From contig NZ_QCYJ01000084.1 of the NCBI RefSeq assembly GCF_003123685.1, positions 186,001-250,000 on the forward strand: DNA of 64,000 nucleotides, given 5' to 3'. Positions 27,336-37,399 of this stretch are shown here, one piece after another. The DNA is from Nocardia aurea (GTDB taxonomy: Bacteria; Actinomycetota; Actinomycetes; Mycobacteriales; Mycobacteriaceae). A program made the position numbers and the translations under genes. Numbering within the stretch: position 1 is the stretch's first letter; each line of letters opens with the position of its first letter. The notes beneath the pieces were generated by a model that made no database searches, had not been told where the DNA came from, and worked only from the letters and a program-made list of their open reading frames with translations.

Positions 27336-27407
27336 GCCTCCTTAGCTCAGTGGTAGAGCACTCGCCTTGTAAGCGAAAGGTCGTCAGTTCAATCCTGACA
27401 GGGGGCT
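27336..27407 (+). tRNA. tRNA-Thr (anticodon TGT)
   Basis: The acceptor stem GCCTCCT pairs with AGGGGGC. The D arm is GCTC-AGTGGTA-GAGC, the anticodon loop CTTGTAA gives TGT (Thr), and the T arm is GTCAG-TTCAATC-CTGAC. The outer anticodon-stem pair (C-A) is mismatched. CCA is not encoded (TCCC follows). TATAGT at 27300-27305 is a likely -10. Confidence 0.93.
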
Positions 27408-27414
27408 CCCGATG

Positions 27415-27456
27415 AAAGGGTGGTCTCTCCGCATGTGCGGAGGGGCCACCCTTTTT
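27415..27456 (+). terminator. Rho-independent terminator after tRNA-Thr
   Basis: AAAGGGTGG...CCACCC with an inner CTCCGC/GCGGAG stem is followed by TTTTT. It is 8 bp after the tRNA and faces the convergent HIT gene, so it may serve both. Confidence 0.85.
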
Positions 27457-27466
27457 CGTGTCCGGC

Positions 27467-27892
27467 TCAGGCGGGGACGTTCGCGCCGTGGCCCAGGTCG
27501 CGCAGGGCCTGTTTGATCTTGGACTGAGCTTCGTCCAAGGATTCGGGGGAGGGGTTGGGGTCGGCGCCGGAGATGTCGAAATTGCCCATGGAGAAGGCGG
27601 GGAAGACGTGGACGTGGAGGTGGGGGACCTCGAGGCCCGCGATGAGCAGGCCCGCGCGCGGTGCGCCCCAGGCCGCGCGCACGGCTTTGCCGATCTTCTG
27701 GGCCACCAGGTTGAGGCGGGTGAAGACCTCGCCGTCGATGTCCTGCCACTGGTCGATTTCCGCGCGCGGGACCACGAGGGTGTGGCCCGGCGTGATCGGG
27801 TTGATGGTCAGGAAACCGACGAATTCGTCGTCCTCCCAGACGAATCGGCCGGGGAGGTCGCCTGCGATGATCGCGCTGAAGACAGAAGCCAT
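27467..27892 (-). CDS. HIT-family nucleotide hydrolase (first copy)
   Basis: A 141-aa histidine-triad protein with the active-site motif PHLHVHVFP (HxHxHxx) near residues 97-105, and the fold start [28 protein letters not shown] proteins cleave nucleoside phosphoramidates or dinucleoside polyphosphates. TAGCCT (27904-27899) lies six bases before the ATG, suggesting a leaderless mRNA. A second HIT gene is at 34726. Confidence 0.9.
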   Translation of the reverse strand: MASVFSAIIAGDLPGRFVWEDDEFVGFLTINPITPGHTLVVPRAEIDQWQDIDGEVFTRLNLVAQKIGKAVRAAWGAPRAGLLIAGLEVPHLHVHVFPAFSMGNFDISGADPNPSPESLDEAQSKIKQALRDLGHGANVPA

Positions 27893-27944
27893 GAGCGCAG
27901 GCTACAACCTCGCCCCGGCGCGCAGCGGTCGCACCGCAGCGCGG

Positions 27945-28322
27945 TCACACCGCGACGAAGTGCGACAGGATCCCCTGGACCTCGTAGATGTCGACCTGAC
28001 GGTTGAACCGCTTCTGCAAGGGCTCGCTGCTTCCGGCGATCCAGATGACCAGTTCGGCGTCCAGATCGAAGGTGCCCGCGGTCTCCACGGCGAAATGCGT
28101 GATCGAGCGGTACGGGACGCTGTGATAGCTGACCTTGCGGCCGGACAGACCCTGTTTGTCGACCAGGATCAGGCGGCGGTTGGTGAACAGCATCGCGTCG
28201 CGGACCAGCAGATACGCCGAATAGATCTGCTCACCGTTGCCGAGTAGCTTCGCGTACTCCTGTTGCGCCTGGGCCGGGTCGATTCGTCCGGCATTTCCCA
28301 TCAGTCCATCGATCAGACCCAT
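27945..28322 (-). CDS. Bacterial PH-domain protein
   Basis: A 125-aa protein whose body ([41 protein letters not shown] ... ELVIWIAGS) is a bacterial pleckstrin-homology-like domain of the YvbH type. It has no signal peptide or transmembrane segment. The function is unknown in the family; many copies act near membranes or stress genes. It is 52 bp upstream of, and codirectional with, the HIT gene. Confidence 0.82.
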   Translation of the reverse strand: MGLIDGLMGNAGRIDPAQAQQEYAKLLGNGEQIYSAYLLVRDAMLFTNRRLILVDKQGLSGRKVSYHSVPYRSITHFAVETAGTFDLDAELVIWIAGSSEPLQKRFNRQVDIYEVQGILSHFVAV

Positions 28323-28538
28323 CGCTGGCCCATCCTTCGGCTTGCTCCGGCAGCGGACGGTGCGGGCGTTCGGCCCGCACCACTATCCATCATCCTCTTC
28401 GCGGGGCCGCGACGGGTGAATGGCGACAACGGATTTCGTCCGCGTCGTGGCGTTGTTCGCCGAAACGTCGATCGCTCGTCATTCGCTGGTAACGGGCTCC
28501 GGCTCGGAGCGGGGAGGACTACACATAAGCTGTTGGCC

Positions 28539-29813
28539 GTGCGCGTACTCGTCATCGGCTCAGGTGCCCGTGAACATGCCCTCGTCCTGGCCCTCCGCAA
28601 GGACCCCGCGGTCACCGCGCTGGTCGCGGCCCCGGGCAACGCTGGAATAGCCCAGCACGCGCAGACCCGCGCGGTCGATCCGTCCTCGGGTGAGGCGGTC
28701 GCCGCGCTGGCCGTGGAGGTGAAGGCCGATCTGGTCGTCATCGGCCCCGAAGTGCCGCTGGTGCTCGGTGTCGCCGATGCCGTCCGCGCGGCGGGCATCG
28801 CGTGTTTCGGCCCGTCCGCCGATGCCGCCAGAATCGAGGGTTCCAAGGCGTTCGCCAAGGATGTGATGATCGCGGCCGGTGTGCGCACCGCGCACAGCGA
28901 GATCGTCGACACCCCCGCCGACCTCGATGCCGCGCTCGACCGTTTCGGACCCACCTGGGTCGTCAAGGACGACGGTCTCGCGGCCGGAAAGGGCGTCGTC
29001 GTCACCGACGACCGCCTCGCCGCCCGCGATCACGGCGCCGAGCTGTTGGAGAACGGACATCCCGTCCTGTTCGAAACCTTCCTCGACGGCCCGGAAGTCT
29101 CGCTGTTCTGCCTGGTCGACGGCGAAACCGTGGTGCCGCTGCTGCCCGCGCAAGACCACAAGCGCGTCGGCGACGGCGACACCGGACCGAATACCGGCGG
29201 CATGGGCGCCTACACCCCGCTGCCCTGGCTGCCGCAGGAAACGGTCACCGCCATCGTCGACGATGTCGTGAAGCCGGTCGCCGCCGAACTCGTCCGACGC
29301 GGCAGCGCCTTCTCCGGACTGCTCTACGCCGGTCTCGCGATCGGCGCAGACGGCCCCGCCGTAATCGAATTCAATTGCCGCTTCGGCGATCCTGAGACCC
29401 AAGCCGTGCTGTCGCTGCTCGAAAGCCCCCTCGGCGAACTGCTCAACGCCACCGCCACCGGAACTCTGGCCGATGTCGCGCCGCCGCGCTGGCGCGACGG
29501 CGCCGCCGTCACCGTGGTCGTCGCCGCCGAGAACTACCCCGGCCGCCCCCGCATCGGTGACGTCATCACCGGCGCCGAGGACAGCGCCCAGAACACCGCG
29601 TCCTCGGTCCTGCACGCGGGCACCGAATCACGCGCCGACGGCGCGCTCGTCTCCGCGGGCGGCCGCGTGCTGAGCGTCGTCGGCGTAGGAGCCGACCTCA
29701 CCGAAGCGCGCGTCAACGCCTACGAGCGCATCGCGCGTATCAAACTGGCGGGCAGCCACTACCGCACCGACATCGGCTTGGCAGCCGTAGAAGACCGTAT
29801 CCAGGTCGGGTAA
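28539..29813 (+). CDS. purD: Phosphoribosylamine-glycine ligase PurD
   Basis: A 424-aa ATP-grasp enzyme for the second step of purine synthesis (phosphoribosylamine + glycine to GAR). Motifs are [15 protein letters not shown] at the start, the ATP-grasp [37 protein letters not shown] and [14 protein letters not shown] 28539 lies seven bases after TAAGCT and has no close ribosome site, so the transcript is probably leaderless. The frame runs further upstream but without PurD character. Purine genes in this window are spread over 24 kb. Confidence 0.96.
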   Translation: MRVLVIGSGAREHALVLALRKDPAVTALVAAPGNAGIAQHAQTRAVDPSSGEAVAALAVEVKADLVVIGPEVPLVLGVADAVRAAGIACFGPSADAARIEGSKAFAKDVMIAAGVRTAHSEIVDTPADLDAALDRFGPTWVVKDDGLAAGKGVVVTDDRLAARDHGAELLENGHPVLFETFLDGPEVSLFCLVDGETVVPLLPAQDHKRVGDGDTGPNTGGMGAYTPLPWLPQETVTAIVDDVVKPVAAELVRRGSAFSGLLYAGLAIGADGPAVIEFNCRFGDPETQAVLSLLESPLGELLNATATGTLADVAPPRWRDGAAVTVVVAAENYPGRPRIGDVITGAEDSAQNTASSVLHAGTESRADGALVSAGGRVLSVVGVGADLTEARVNAYERIARIKLAGSHYRTDIGLAAVEDRIQVG

Positions 29814-29829
29814 CCCCCCCAACCCACTG

Positions 29830-30085
29830 GGAGCTCCCGCCCGCCCCGTTCGCGCCCAGCAATCAACACCCACCACCACTGGCACGAGCCTCACAAGCAC
29901 CTCGTTCGCGCCCCGTCTCACCCGAACAACCAAACCCACCCACCACAGGCGCGAGTCTTACGAGCGCCCTGTTCGCGGCCCGTCTCGCGTCCGAGCGGTC
30001 GAAGCGAAGCGACGCAGTCGCCAGTCTCGACCGCTCGGACGCGAGACACAGGGGGCCGCGAACCCGCGGCCCCGGCCGCCGATAT
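29830..30085 (-). repeat. Dispersed 3'-end repeat, copy 2
   Basis: In minus orientation: GGCGGCC and terminator-like hairpin (30073-30052, GGTT loop), palindrome with perfect 21-bp arms (30047-30027/30002-29982, 24-nt loop), then about three successively degraded tail units down to 29830. It lies directly downstream of the M23 peptidase, in the same orientation, and fills the whole gap to the end of purD. It has no T tract. Confidence 0.85.
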
Positions 30086-30094
30086 CACAGCCGC

Positions 30095-31072
30095 CTATAA
30101 CACGAGCCCGCGTTGGGCGAGCCAGGCGGCGGGGTCGATGTGTTGTCCCTGTTGGATGACCTCGAAGTGCAGGTGGGGGCCGGTGGAGTCGCCTCGGTTG
30201 CCCATGCGGGCGATCTGCATGCCGGCTGGGACGCGTTCACCGACGGAGACGAAGAAGTCGTACATGTGGCCGTAGACGGTGATGGTGCCGTCGTCGTGTC
30301 TGATGCGTACCCACAGGCCGAAGCCCTGGGCGGGGCCCGCGTCGATGACGGTGCCGGAGGCGACGGCGTAGATGGGGGTGCCGATGGGGGCGGCGATATC
30401 GATGCCCGCGTGGAAAGTGCCCCAGCGGGAACCGAATCCGGAGGTGAAGGCGCCGATGGCGGGCAGGACGAATCCGCCCGCGCCGGGCAGGATCGAGCCG
30501 GGCGACAGCGGGACGGTGCCGGAGGTCATCCAGGGCTGGCGTTCACCGGCGACGGCGGCGGCCGCTTCGGCTCTGGCGCGTTCGAGGGTGGCGCGGGCGG
30601 CGGCCGCGACGACGGCTTGTTCGCGGATGCGTTCGCCGTTGGCGATGGCGTTGAGGTAGCGCCGCACCGAGGGGGGTGTCGACTGGAATTGCTGGGGATA
30701 GGCGAAGGCGACGCGCTGGGCTTCCTGCGGGCCCGGGGTGCGGTCGGTGACTCCCCAGGTGAAGGGGGAGTCGGCGGTGGCGAACAGCGCGACGGTCAGC
30801 ATTCCGGCGAGTAGTACCCGGTGCCGGATCAGGAGGGCGCGGTAGTCGCGGTCGCGTTGCCGCTGCCACAGTGCGCGAGGGTCGGGGCGTGGCCGGTGAC
30901 GCAGTTCGCGTAGTCGGGTCTCGATTCGGCGCAACGATCCGGTGACGGTCGCTCGTAGCCGGGCCGGTGCGGCGCGTCGATCACGCCTGATGACGCCTGG
31001 TCGGCCCACGGCGCGTACTCGTTCGAGCCCCACGCGGCGAGCCTTCTCGAGGCGGCGAGCTTTTTCGAGCAT
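30095..31072 (-). CDS. Membrane-anchored M23 peptidase (LytM type)
   Basis: A 325-aa protein. It has a basic cytosolic N-terminus including LEKARRLEKARR, one anchor helix (LLAGMLTVALFATADSPF, about 90-110), an Ala/Arg-rich coiled coil, and a C-terminal M23 domain with zinc ligands in HAGIDIAAP (HxxxD) and GPHLHFEV (HxH). The conserved GFGSRWG and GHMYDFFVSVGERV are also present. Such proteins cut peptidoglycan cross-links or regulate such enzymes. Start ATG 31072 is seven bases after TAGGGT (31085-31080), so a leaderless mRNA is likely. It diverges from the aminotransferase. Confidence 0.9.
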   Translation of the reverse strand: MLEKARRLEKARRVGLERVRAVGRPGVIRRDRRAAPARLRATVTGSLRRIETRLRELRHRPRPDPRALWQRQRDRDYRALLIRHRVLLAGMLTVALFATADSPFTWGVTDRTPGPQEAQRVAFAYPQQFQSTPPSVRRYLNAIANGERIREQAVVAAAARATLERARAEAAAAVAGERQPWMTSGTVPLSPGSILPGAGGFVLPAIGAFTSGFGSRWGTFHAGIDIAAPIGTPIYAVASGTVIDAGPAQGFGLWVRIRHDDGTITVYGHMYDFFVSVGERVPAGMQIARMGNRGDSTGPHLHFEVIQQGQHIDPAAWLAQRGLVL

Positions 31073-31182
31073 TACGCAAACCCTAGCCTCGTCGATCCGT
31101 TGGGTAAACGATGCGGGCACGGTGTGTGGCACGTCGGGCACGGGCGAGGGGCCGCCGGGCGCGAGGGTCTACCGTCTCTCTC

Positions 31183-32352
31183 GTGTCTCGAGAATCTCGC
31201 CGGTCGAACATCCCACCTTTTTACGTGATGGATGTGTGGAAGGCAGCCGCGCAGCGCGCGCGAACACACGGTGACGTGCTGGTGCTGGCGGCCGGGCAGC
31301 CTTCGACGCCCGCGCCCGCTCCGGTGCTGCGGGCGACGAAGGTCGCCATAGATTCCGAATTGCTGGGCTATACCGAGACTTTCGGCATTCTGCCGTTGCG
31401 CGAGGCGATCGCGGACCATCACAGCCGGACCTATGGGCATCCGGTCCATCCGGATGAGGTGGTGGTGACGACGGGATCCTCCGGCGCGTTCACCCTCCTC
31501 TTCCTCGCGGCGTTCGACCCCGGTGACACCGTCGTGGTGGCCAGGCCCGGTTATCCGGCCTATCGCAACAGTCTGGCCGCGCTCGGCTGCCGGGTGGTCG
31601 AACTGGACTGCGGCGCGCAGACCCGGTTCCAGCCGACGGTGGCGATGCTGGAGGCGCTGCCCGAACCGCCCGCGGGCCTGGTGGTGGCCAGCCCGGCGAA
31701 TCCGACCGGGACCATGATCGCCCCGGACGAACTCGCCGCGCTGGCTCGCTGGTGCGAGGCGAACGGGACGCTGCTGATCTCCGACGAGATCTATCACGGC
31801 ATCACCTACGAGACCACGGCGTTGAGTGACCGCACTGCTTCGGCGTGGGAGACCTCGCGCGAGTCCGTGGTGATCGGCTCGGTGTCGAAGTACTTCTCGA
31901 TGACGGGCTGGCGTCTGGGCTGGATGCTCGCCCCGGCCGATCTGCGTCCGGCGTTGCAGCGGCTCGCGTCGAATATGACGGTGTGTCCGCCCGCGATTTC
32001 GCAGTGCGCGGCGTTGCACGCCTTCGGTCCGGACGCGAAAACCGAACTGGACGGACATGTTCGGCGCTATGCGGCGAACCGTCGGCTACTTCTGGACGGA
32101 CTGCCGAAATTGGGCATCACCGATCTCGCCCCGGCGGACGGCGCGTTCTACGCCTACGCCGATATCGGCCATCTGACCGATGATTCGCTCGCGTGGTGCG
32201 CGCGAGTGCTCGAGCACACCGGTGTCGCCCTCGCTCCCGGCATCGATTTCGACACCGTTTCCGGCCACCGAACAGTTCGCTTCTCGTTTGCTGGAGCGAC
32301 AGCGGATATAGAAGAGGCGTTGACACGACTCGGCCGTTATCTGGACGGCTGA
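31183..32352 (+). CDS. aspB: PLP aminotransferase, AspB-like
   Basis: A 389-aa fold-type I aminotransferase. It has SNIPPFYVMDVWKAAAQRA at the start, TTGSSGAFTLLFLA (PLP phosphate loop), SPANPTGTM, the ISDEIYHGI Asp/Tyr pair, the PLP lysine in SVSKYFSMTGWRLGWM, and RFSFAG for the carboxylate-binding Arg. The text closely follows my memory of Rv3565 (AspB). GTG 31183 is seven bases after TACCGT (31170-31175). The true substrate, aspartate or an aromatic or branched amino acid, is unproven. Confidence 0.9.
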   Translation: MSRESRRSNIPPFYVMDVWKAAAQRARTHGDVLVLAAGQPSTPAPAPVLRATKVAIDSELLGYTETFGILPLREAIADHHSRTYGHPVHPDEVVVTTGSSGAFTLLFLAAFDPGDTVVVARPGYPAYRNSLAALGCRVVELDCGAQTRFQPTVAMLEALPEPPAGLVVASPANPTGTMIAPDELAALARWCEANGTLLISDEIYHGITYETTALSDRTASAWETSRESVVIGSVSKYFSMTGWRLGWMLAPADLRPALQRLASNMTVCPPAISQCAALHAFGPDAKTELDGHVRRYAANRRLLLDGLPKLGITDLAPADGAFYAYADIGHLTDDSLAWCARVLEHTGVALAPGIDFDTVSGHRTVRFSFAGATADIEEALTRLGRYLDG

Positions 32353-32506
32353 CGCGGGCTCGAAGCCGGTAGTCGAAGGTCAAGTACTGCAACAACTTTC
32401 CACAGACCGTCCCACGGGGCGTGCCGATGGGGTAGAAAATCGGTAGCTGGGTTTCCCCTCACGATTTCGCACGGAATGAACTGATGATGACTGGCACGAT
32501 GGCACG

Positions 32507-33136
32507 GTGATAACCGCGACGACCCCGAAAGGCGAACGGCGTCGCCAGGCTCTGGTAGCGGCCGCCGCCGAGTTGTTACTCGAAGGCGGATTCGATGCGG
32601 TACGGCATCGTTCGGTCGCGACGCGGGCCGATTTGCCGCTCGCGTCGACGACCTACTATTTCGAGTCCCTCGAGGATCTGATCGCGCGTGCGGTCGAGTT
32701 CAGCGGCAACGCCGAATTGGACACGATGCGCCGCCGCATCGGCGAAGTGAGTCATCGCCGACGTGGCGCCGAGGCGACCGTCGACCTGGTGCTCGATCTG
32801 TTGATCGGCGCCGACGAGGCCGCGCGCGGCCAGCTGATCGCTCGCTACGAGCGCTCGGTGGCCTCGGCGCGCCATCCCGAGCTCCGCGGCGTGCAGTTAC
32901 GCCTGCGCGCGCAACTCGACGAACTCCTGGCCGAGGTGCTCCGCCGCTCCGACCGCACGGTCCGGCCCGAACAGCTGCGCCGACTCGTCGCCGTGGTCGA
33001 CGGCGCGGTGGTGGCGGCGCTGAGCGAGATGGATCCGGAGCCGCGGCGGATGGCCCGTGGCGCACTGCTCGAAGTCATCGATATCGTCGCTCCGGCGACG
33101 CCCCAGCAAGTGGATCGCTTCCGGGCACTAGACTGA
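32507..33136 (+). CDS. TetR-family regulator
   Basis: A 209-aa TetR protein with N-terminal HTH ERRRQALVAAAAELLLEGGFDAVRHRSVATRADLPLASTTYYF (residues about 10-55; motif ends SLEDLIARAVE) and a helical C-terminal domain. GTG 32507 was taken as the start, with CACGAT six bases upstream. It is 98 bp upstream of purB on the same strand and may regulate purB or itself. No clear operator was seen. Transfer or lineage-specific insertion is possible. Confidence 0.85.
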   Translation: MITATTPKGERRRQALVAAAAELLLEGGFDAVRHRSVATRADLPLASTTYYFESLEDLIARAVEFSGNAELDTMRRRIGEVSHRRRGAEATVDLVLDLLIGADEAARGQLIARYERSVASARHPELRGVQLRLRAQLDELLAEVLRRSDRTVRPEQLRRLVAVVDGAVVAALSEMDPEPRRMARGALLEVIDIVAPATPQQVDRFRALD

Positions 33137-33234
33137 CGCCACGTGAGCGAGCGCAGTGGGTCATCCTCAGGAGAGCCAACCGTAGGGACAGGGCGCATGT
33201 GCGCGCAGGATCCGAGCGTCAGCGAGGTGCGATC

Positions 33235-34656
33235 GTGAGTCTGGTTCCCAATGTCCTCGCCACCAGGTACGCCAGCCCGCAGCTGGTACACCTCTGGTCC
33301 CCCGAGAACAAGATCGTGCTGGAGCGGCGGTTGTGGCTCGAGGTGCTGCGTGCGCAGTCCGAGCTCGGCGTCGGTATCCCGGACGGTGTCGTGGCCGATT
33401 ACGAGCGGGTCGTCGACCAGGTGGATCTGGCCTCGATCGCCGAGCGCGAGCGGGTCACCCGCCACGATGTGAAAGCCCGTATCGAGGAGTTCAACGCGCT
33501 GGCCGGGCACGAACACGTGCACAAGGGCATGACCAGCCGCGACCTCACCGAGAACGTCGAGCAATTGCAGATCCGGCTGTCGCTGGAACATGTGCACGCG
33601 CACGGTGTGGCGATCGCCGCCAGGCTGGCCGAGCGTGCCGCCGAGTACCAGACCCTGGTGATGGCGGGTCGTTCGCACAATGTCGCCGCGCAGGCCACCA
33701 CGCTCGGCAAACGTTTCGCCTCGGCCGCCGACGAACTGCTGATCGCGTTGAGCCGGGTGCGTGAACTCGTCGACCGGTACCCGCTGCGCGGGATCAAGGG
33801 GCCGATGGGCACCGCGCAGGACATGCTCGATCTGCTCGACGGTGACGCGGACAAATTGGCCGCCCTGGAACATCAGGTGGCCCGTCATCTCGGTTTCGCG
33901 ACCGTGCTGACCAGCGTCGGTCAGGTGTATCCGCGCTCGCTCGACCACGATGTGCTCTCGGCGCTGGTCCAGGTGGGCGCGGGCCCGTCCTCGTTCGCGC
34001 ACACGATCCGGCTGATGGCCGGGCACGAACTGGTCACCGAGGGTTTCCAGCCCGGCCAGGTCGGTAGTTCGGCGATGCCGCACAAGATGAACACGCGTTC
34101 CTGCGAGCGAGTCAACGGCCTCCAGGTGGTGCTGCGCGGTTATGCCTCGATGGCCGCCGAACTCGCGGGCGCGCAATGGAACGAGGGTGACGTCTTCTGT
34201 TCGGTGGTGCGTCGCGTCGCGCTGCCCGACGCCTTCTTCGCGATCGACGGCATGATGGAGACCTTCCTGACCGTGCTCGCCGAATTCGGGGCCTATCCGG
34301 CCGTGATCTCGCGTGAACTCGACCGATACCTGCCGTTCCTCGCCACCACCAGGATGTTGATCGCGGCGGTGCGCGCAGGCGTGGGCCGGGAGACCGCACA
34401 CGAGGTCATCAAGGAACACGCGGTGGCGGTGGCGTTGGCCATGCGGGAACAGGGCCGCGAACCCGATCTGCTGGATCGTCTCGCCGCCGACGCCCGTTTC
34501 CCGCTGGATCGCGCCGGACTCGACGCGGCGCTCGCCGACCGATCGGCGTTCATCGGCGCGGCCTCCGCGCAGGTCGGCGAGGTGGTCGCCACCGTGCAGA
34601 AACTGGTCGACAGCTACCCCGAGGCGGCGCGCTACACCCCGTCCCCGATTCTCTAG
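33235..34656 (+). CDS. purB: Adenylosuccinate lyase PurB
   Basis: A 473-aa fumarase-superfamily lyase acting twice in purine synthesis (SAICAR to AICAR and adenylosuccinate to AMP). Features are HVHKGMTSRDLTENVEQ, MAGRSHNVAAQATTLGKRFA, the signature loop GSSAMPHKMNTRSCERVNGL with catalytic Ser, and the ALPDAFFAIDG region. GTG 33235 has GAGGTG upstream. In M. tuberculosis purC lies between purB and ptrB; here it is absent. Confidence 0.96.
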   Translation: MSLVPNVLATRYASPQLVHLWSPENKIVLERRLWLEVLRAQSELGVGIPDGVVADYERVVDQVDLASIAERERVTRHDVKARIEEFNALAGHEHVHKGMTSRDLTENVEQLQIRLSLEHVHAHGVAIAARLAERAAEYQTLVMAGRSHNVAAQATTLGKRFASAADELLIALSRVRELVDRYPLRGIKGPMGTAQDMLDLLDGDADKLAALEHQVARHLGFATVLTSVGQVYPRSLDHDVLSALVQVGAGPSSFAHTIRLMAGHELVTEGFQPGQVGSSAMPHKMNTRSCERVNGLQVVLRGYASMAAELAGAQWNEGDVFCSVVRRVALPDAFFAIDGMMETFLTVLAEFGAYPAVISRELDRYLPFLATTRMLIAAVRAGVGRETAHEVIKEHAVAVALAMREQGREPDLLDRLAADARFPLDRAGLDAALADRSAFIGAASAQVGEVVATVQKLVDSYPEAARYTPSPIL

Positions 34657-34725
34657 CGGCATCACGGTTTCCGTGCCGACACCGCGTCCGCGCGTCGTCG
34701 GCACGGTCCGGGTTAGGGTGCCGGG

Positions 34726-35154
34726 GTGAATCCGTACACGATCTTTGCCGAAATCGTCGCCGGGCGTGCGCCCGCGTCCACGGTGTACGAGGACCAGGAC
34801 GTCTTGGCATTCATGGATATTCGTCCGATGACGCCGGGACATCTGCTGGTCGTGCCGAAAGTGGCGGCCCGCGATCTGTCCGAACTCGATCCCGAGGTCG
34901 GCGGAAAACTGTTCAAGGTGGGGCAGTTGCTGGCGGCGGCGCTACGGGATAGCGAGGTCGGCTGCGATGGGGTTAACTTCTTCTTGGCCGACGGTGTGCT
35001 GGCCGGGCAGGAGATATTCCATGTGCACCTGCATGTCATCCCGCGCACGGCGGGCGACGGCTTCGGGTTGCGCGGTCGCCCGACCAGTCCGCATCGCGTC
35101 GACCTCGACTATCTCGCCGGTTCCATCCGGGGCGCGCTCGAACGGCGCGGCTGA
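34726..35154 (+). CDS. HIT-family protein (second copy)
   Basis: A 142-aa histidine-triad hydrolase, with FHVHLHVIPR active site near residues 98-107, starting MNPYTIFAEIVAGRAPASTVYEDQDVLAFMDI. It differs from the HIT protein at 27467, so these are distinct subfamilies and not a recent duplication. GTG 34726 follows TAGGGT (34714-34719) by six bases, so it is probably leaderless. It lies 69 bp after purB. The substrate is not known. Confidence 0.9.
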   Translation: MNPYTIFAEIVAGRAPASTVYEDQDVLAFMDIRPMTPGHLLVVPKVAARDLSELDPEVGGKLFKVGQLLAAALRDSEVGCDGVNFFLADGVLAGQEIFHVHLHVIPRTAGDGFGLRGRPTSPHRVDLDYLAGSIRGALERRG

Positions 35155-35288
35155 CGCCCGGTGTCTCCGTCGAGATATTGACGGACCGGGAAGTTTGCTG
35201 AACAGACGCTCTCTGGCCGATTCTCGCCCGTGATTTCGTAGCTCGAGTTACGTTTGAGGTCGTCAGTGCGTGTTGATGGAGGTGGGAC

Positions 35289-36248
35289 GTGCGACTTTCA
35301 AAGTTTGCTGTCTCTATGCTGTTTATCGCGGGGGCGCTGCTCGGGCCGGTGGTCGCCCAACCGGCGACGGCCACCGCCGCGCGGATCGTCCGGATCGATG
35401 AGGTGAGCCCGACCAGGTCCGAGGTGTACATCGACTCACCCGCGATGGGACGCACCATCCAGGTCGATGTACTGCACCCGGCCGGTGGCGGTGGCCGCCC
35501 GTCCTACTACCTGCTCGACGGCCTCGATCCCGGCGTGGGACAGAGCACCTGGCTCAACGCCACCGACGCCGAGCCGTTCTTCGCGGGCAAGAATCTGAAC
35601 GTGGTGCTGCCGGTGGGCGGTCAGGCGGGTTACTACACCGACTGGCAGCAGGACGATCCGCATTTCGGCCGATACAAGTGGGAAACCTTCCTCACCCGTG
35701 AACTGCCGCCGATCATCGACGCGGAATTCGACGGCAACGGTGTCAACGCCATCGGCGGACTGTCCATGGGCGGTAACGCGGCTTTCATTCTGGCCGCGCG
35801 CAATCCGGAGCTGTACCGCGCGGTCGCGGGTTACAGCGCGTGCCCCGACACCGGCCTCGCGACCGGCGCGGTGATGTTCTCCATCGCCAACCGTGGCGGC
35901 AACCCCGGCAATATGTGGGGTCCGCCGGGGAGTAGGGCGTGGGCCGAACACGATCCATCGCTGTTGGCAGATCGCTTGCGCGGCAAGACGATCTACCTGT
36001 CGACCGGTACCGGAGTGCCCGGTCCGCACGAAGCGGAGATCAAACCGCAACTGGCGGAGAACATCATCCTCGGCGGCCCGGTCGAGGTGGGCATCAACAC
36101 CTGCACCGTCGCCTTCGACCAGCGTCTGCGATCCCTCGGTATCCCGGCCAGGATCGAATACAGCCCCACCGGAACCCATTCCTGGTCCTACTGGCAGGAC
36201 AAACTGCACGCCTCGTGGCCGACCATCGGCCCCGCCATCGGGGCGTAA
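35289..36248 (+). CDS. Secreted esterase/mycolyltransferase, antigen-85-like
   Basis: A 319-aa alpha/beta hydrolase of the esterase D/Ag85 group. A signal peptide (RLSKFAVSMLFIAGALLGPVVA, cleavage near residue 30) precedes the mature domain. It has the nucleophile GLSMGG (Ser159), the conserved YYLLDGLD, WQQDDPHFGRYKWETFLTRELP and a C-terminal GTHSWSYWQDKL with the catalytic His. Ag85 proteins transfer mycolic acids to trehalose and arabinogalactan in the cell envelope. GGAGGTGGGACG precedes the ATG. Without the full Ag85 substrate loop it could be a plain esterase. Confidence 0.87.
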   Translation: MRLSKFAVSMLFIAGALLGPVVAQPATATAARIVRIDEVSPTRSEVYIDSPAMGRTIQVDVLHPAGGGGRPSYYLLDGLDPGVGQSTWLNATDAEPFFAGKNLNVVLPVGGQAGYYTDWQQDDPHFGRYKWETFLTRELPPIIDAEFDGNGVNAIGGLSMGGNAAFILAARNPELYRAVAGYSACPDTGLATGAVMFSIANRGGNPGNMWGPPGSRAWAEHDPSLLADRLRGKTIYLSTGTGVPGPHEAEIKPQLAENIILGGPVEVGINTCTVAFDQRLRSLGIPARIEYSPTGTHSWSYWQDKLHASWPTIGPAIGA

Positions 36249-36266
36249 GCTCGCGGCTCCCGTCGA

Positions 36267-37310
36267 TCAGGGGCGTCGCCGCACCACGCGGACGACGGCC
36301 ACGAGCACCACCGCCGCGGCGAGTGACGCCGCGCCGAGAATGACTGTGCCCGCCGGGAATCCGAACATCTCGACGTATTCGGTGGCGATCACGCGCTGAC
36401 GGTAGTCGTCATCGGTGGGCGCGGCGGCGAAGGCGAAATCCGTGGTGATGGCGTCGGGCCGATGGATGCCCACGGAAAGTTCGGTCAGGTAGTCGTGACC
36501 GCCCGCGGCGAGGTCCTTCAGGTCCTGATCGTCGAAATCCTCGACTCTGCCCGCGAATTCGACGTTGTTGTACTGCGTGTCCGCGTCGGCGTCGACACGC
36601 CGCACACGGTGATCGCTGAGCAGGTACAGACGCACCGTCTGCGGATCCTCGGCCGCGCTGGACATTCGCATCGGGTACACGAAACGATCGGAGTCGAAGG
36701 TGAGCCGAATCGGGTCCAGCGCGCCGGTCAGCGTCCTGGCGCCGGTGAGTTTGACGGCGACGAACGACCAGTTCTCGCGCAGATAGGGGTCCAGGCTGGC
36801 GGTCACCTCGGGGCGCATCGCATAGCCGTTGGCGCCCAACCAGTTCCGCAAACCGTCCAGGCTGCCGCCGGACAGGGTGGTCGCCTCGATCGGTCCGAGC
36901 CGGACCTGCTCCACGACGGTCGGTCCGCTGCCGGGCGGGGCCGCGGCCGAGGTATCGCCGCCGCCGTCACCGGAGAACCAGTGCCGTTCGGTGACGATCT
37001 CCGGCGCCGTTACCCGCGCAAGTTCGGCGAAGGTCTGCGCCGAGCCCGCGCTCACCCGCGCCGGGGACGGCGTCGGCACGATCAGCGCGGCGTGGTCGGT
37101 GCCGGACTCCAGGGCCAGTCGCATCACGATCGTCTCGCGGCGTCCGTCCCATCCGGCCAACGCCACTTCGTCGTGGACGGTGGCCGTATTACCCGGACTG
37201 ACCACCCCGCCGCAGGCACAGGCGGAGGCGGGAGCGAAGGCGCCGAAGCCGACCGCGGACAGCAGCAGCGCGGCGGTCGCGGCGAGGCGAACGACGGTAT
37301 GGGTGCGCAT
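36267..37310 (-). CDS. DUF2330 membrane protein
   Basis: A 347-aa protein with a signal peptide ending in SACACGG, a large extracytoplasmic DUF2330 domain (NTATVHDEVALAGWDGRRETIVMRLALE near the start; WLGANGYAMRP in the middle), and a C-terminal anchor helix (VILGASLAAAVVLVAVVRVV-like) with an Arg tail. Function unknown. TAGGCT (37322-37317) lies six bases before ATG 37310, so the mRNA is probably leaderless. It diverges from ptrB within 89 bp and ends 18 bp from the converging esterase. Confidence 0.85.
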   Translation of the reverse strand: MRTHTVVRLAATAALLLSAVGFGAFAPASACACGGVVSPGNTATVHDEVALAGWDGRRETIVMRLALESGTDHAALIVPTPSPARVSAGSAQTFAELARVTAPEIVTERHWFSGDGGGDTSAAAPPGSGPTVVEQVRLGPIEATTLSGGSLDGLRNWLGANGYAMRPEVTASLDPYLRENWSFVAVKLTGARTLTGALDPIRLTFDSDRFVYPMRMSSAAEDPQTVRLYLLSDHRVRRVDADADTQYNNVEFAGRVEDFDDQDLKDLAAGGHDYLTELSVGIHRPDAITTDFAFAAAPTDDDYRQRVIATEYVEMFGFPAGTVILGAASLAAAVVLVAVVRVVRRRP

Positions 37311-37399
37311 TCGGCGAGCCTAGTGGCGTCGAGCCCGCGGTGACGCGGAGTTCGCTCGTCGCCCGGAGGGCGCGACCGGGGAACAGTAGGGTGGACCGC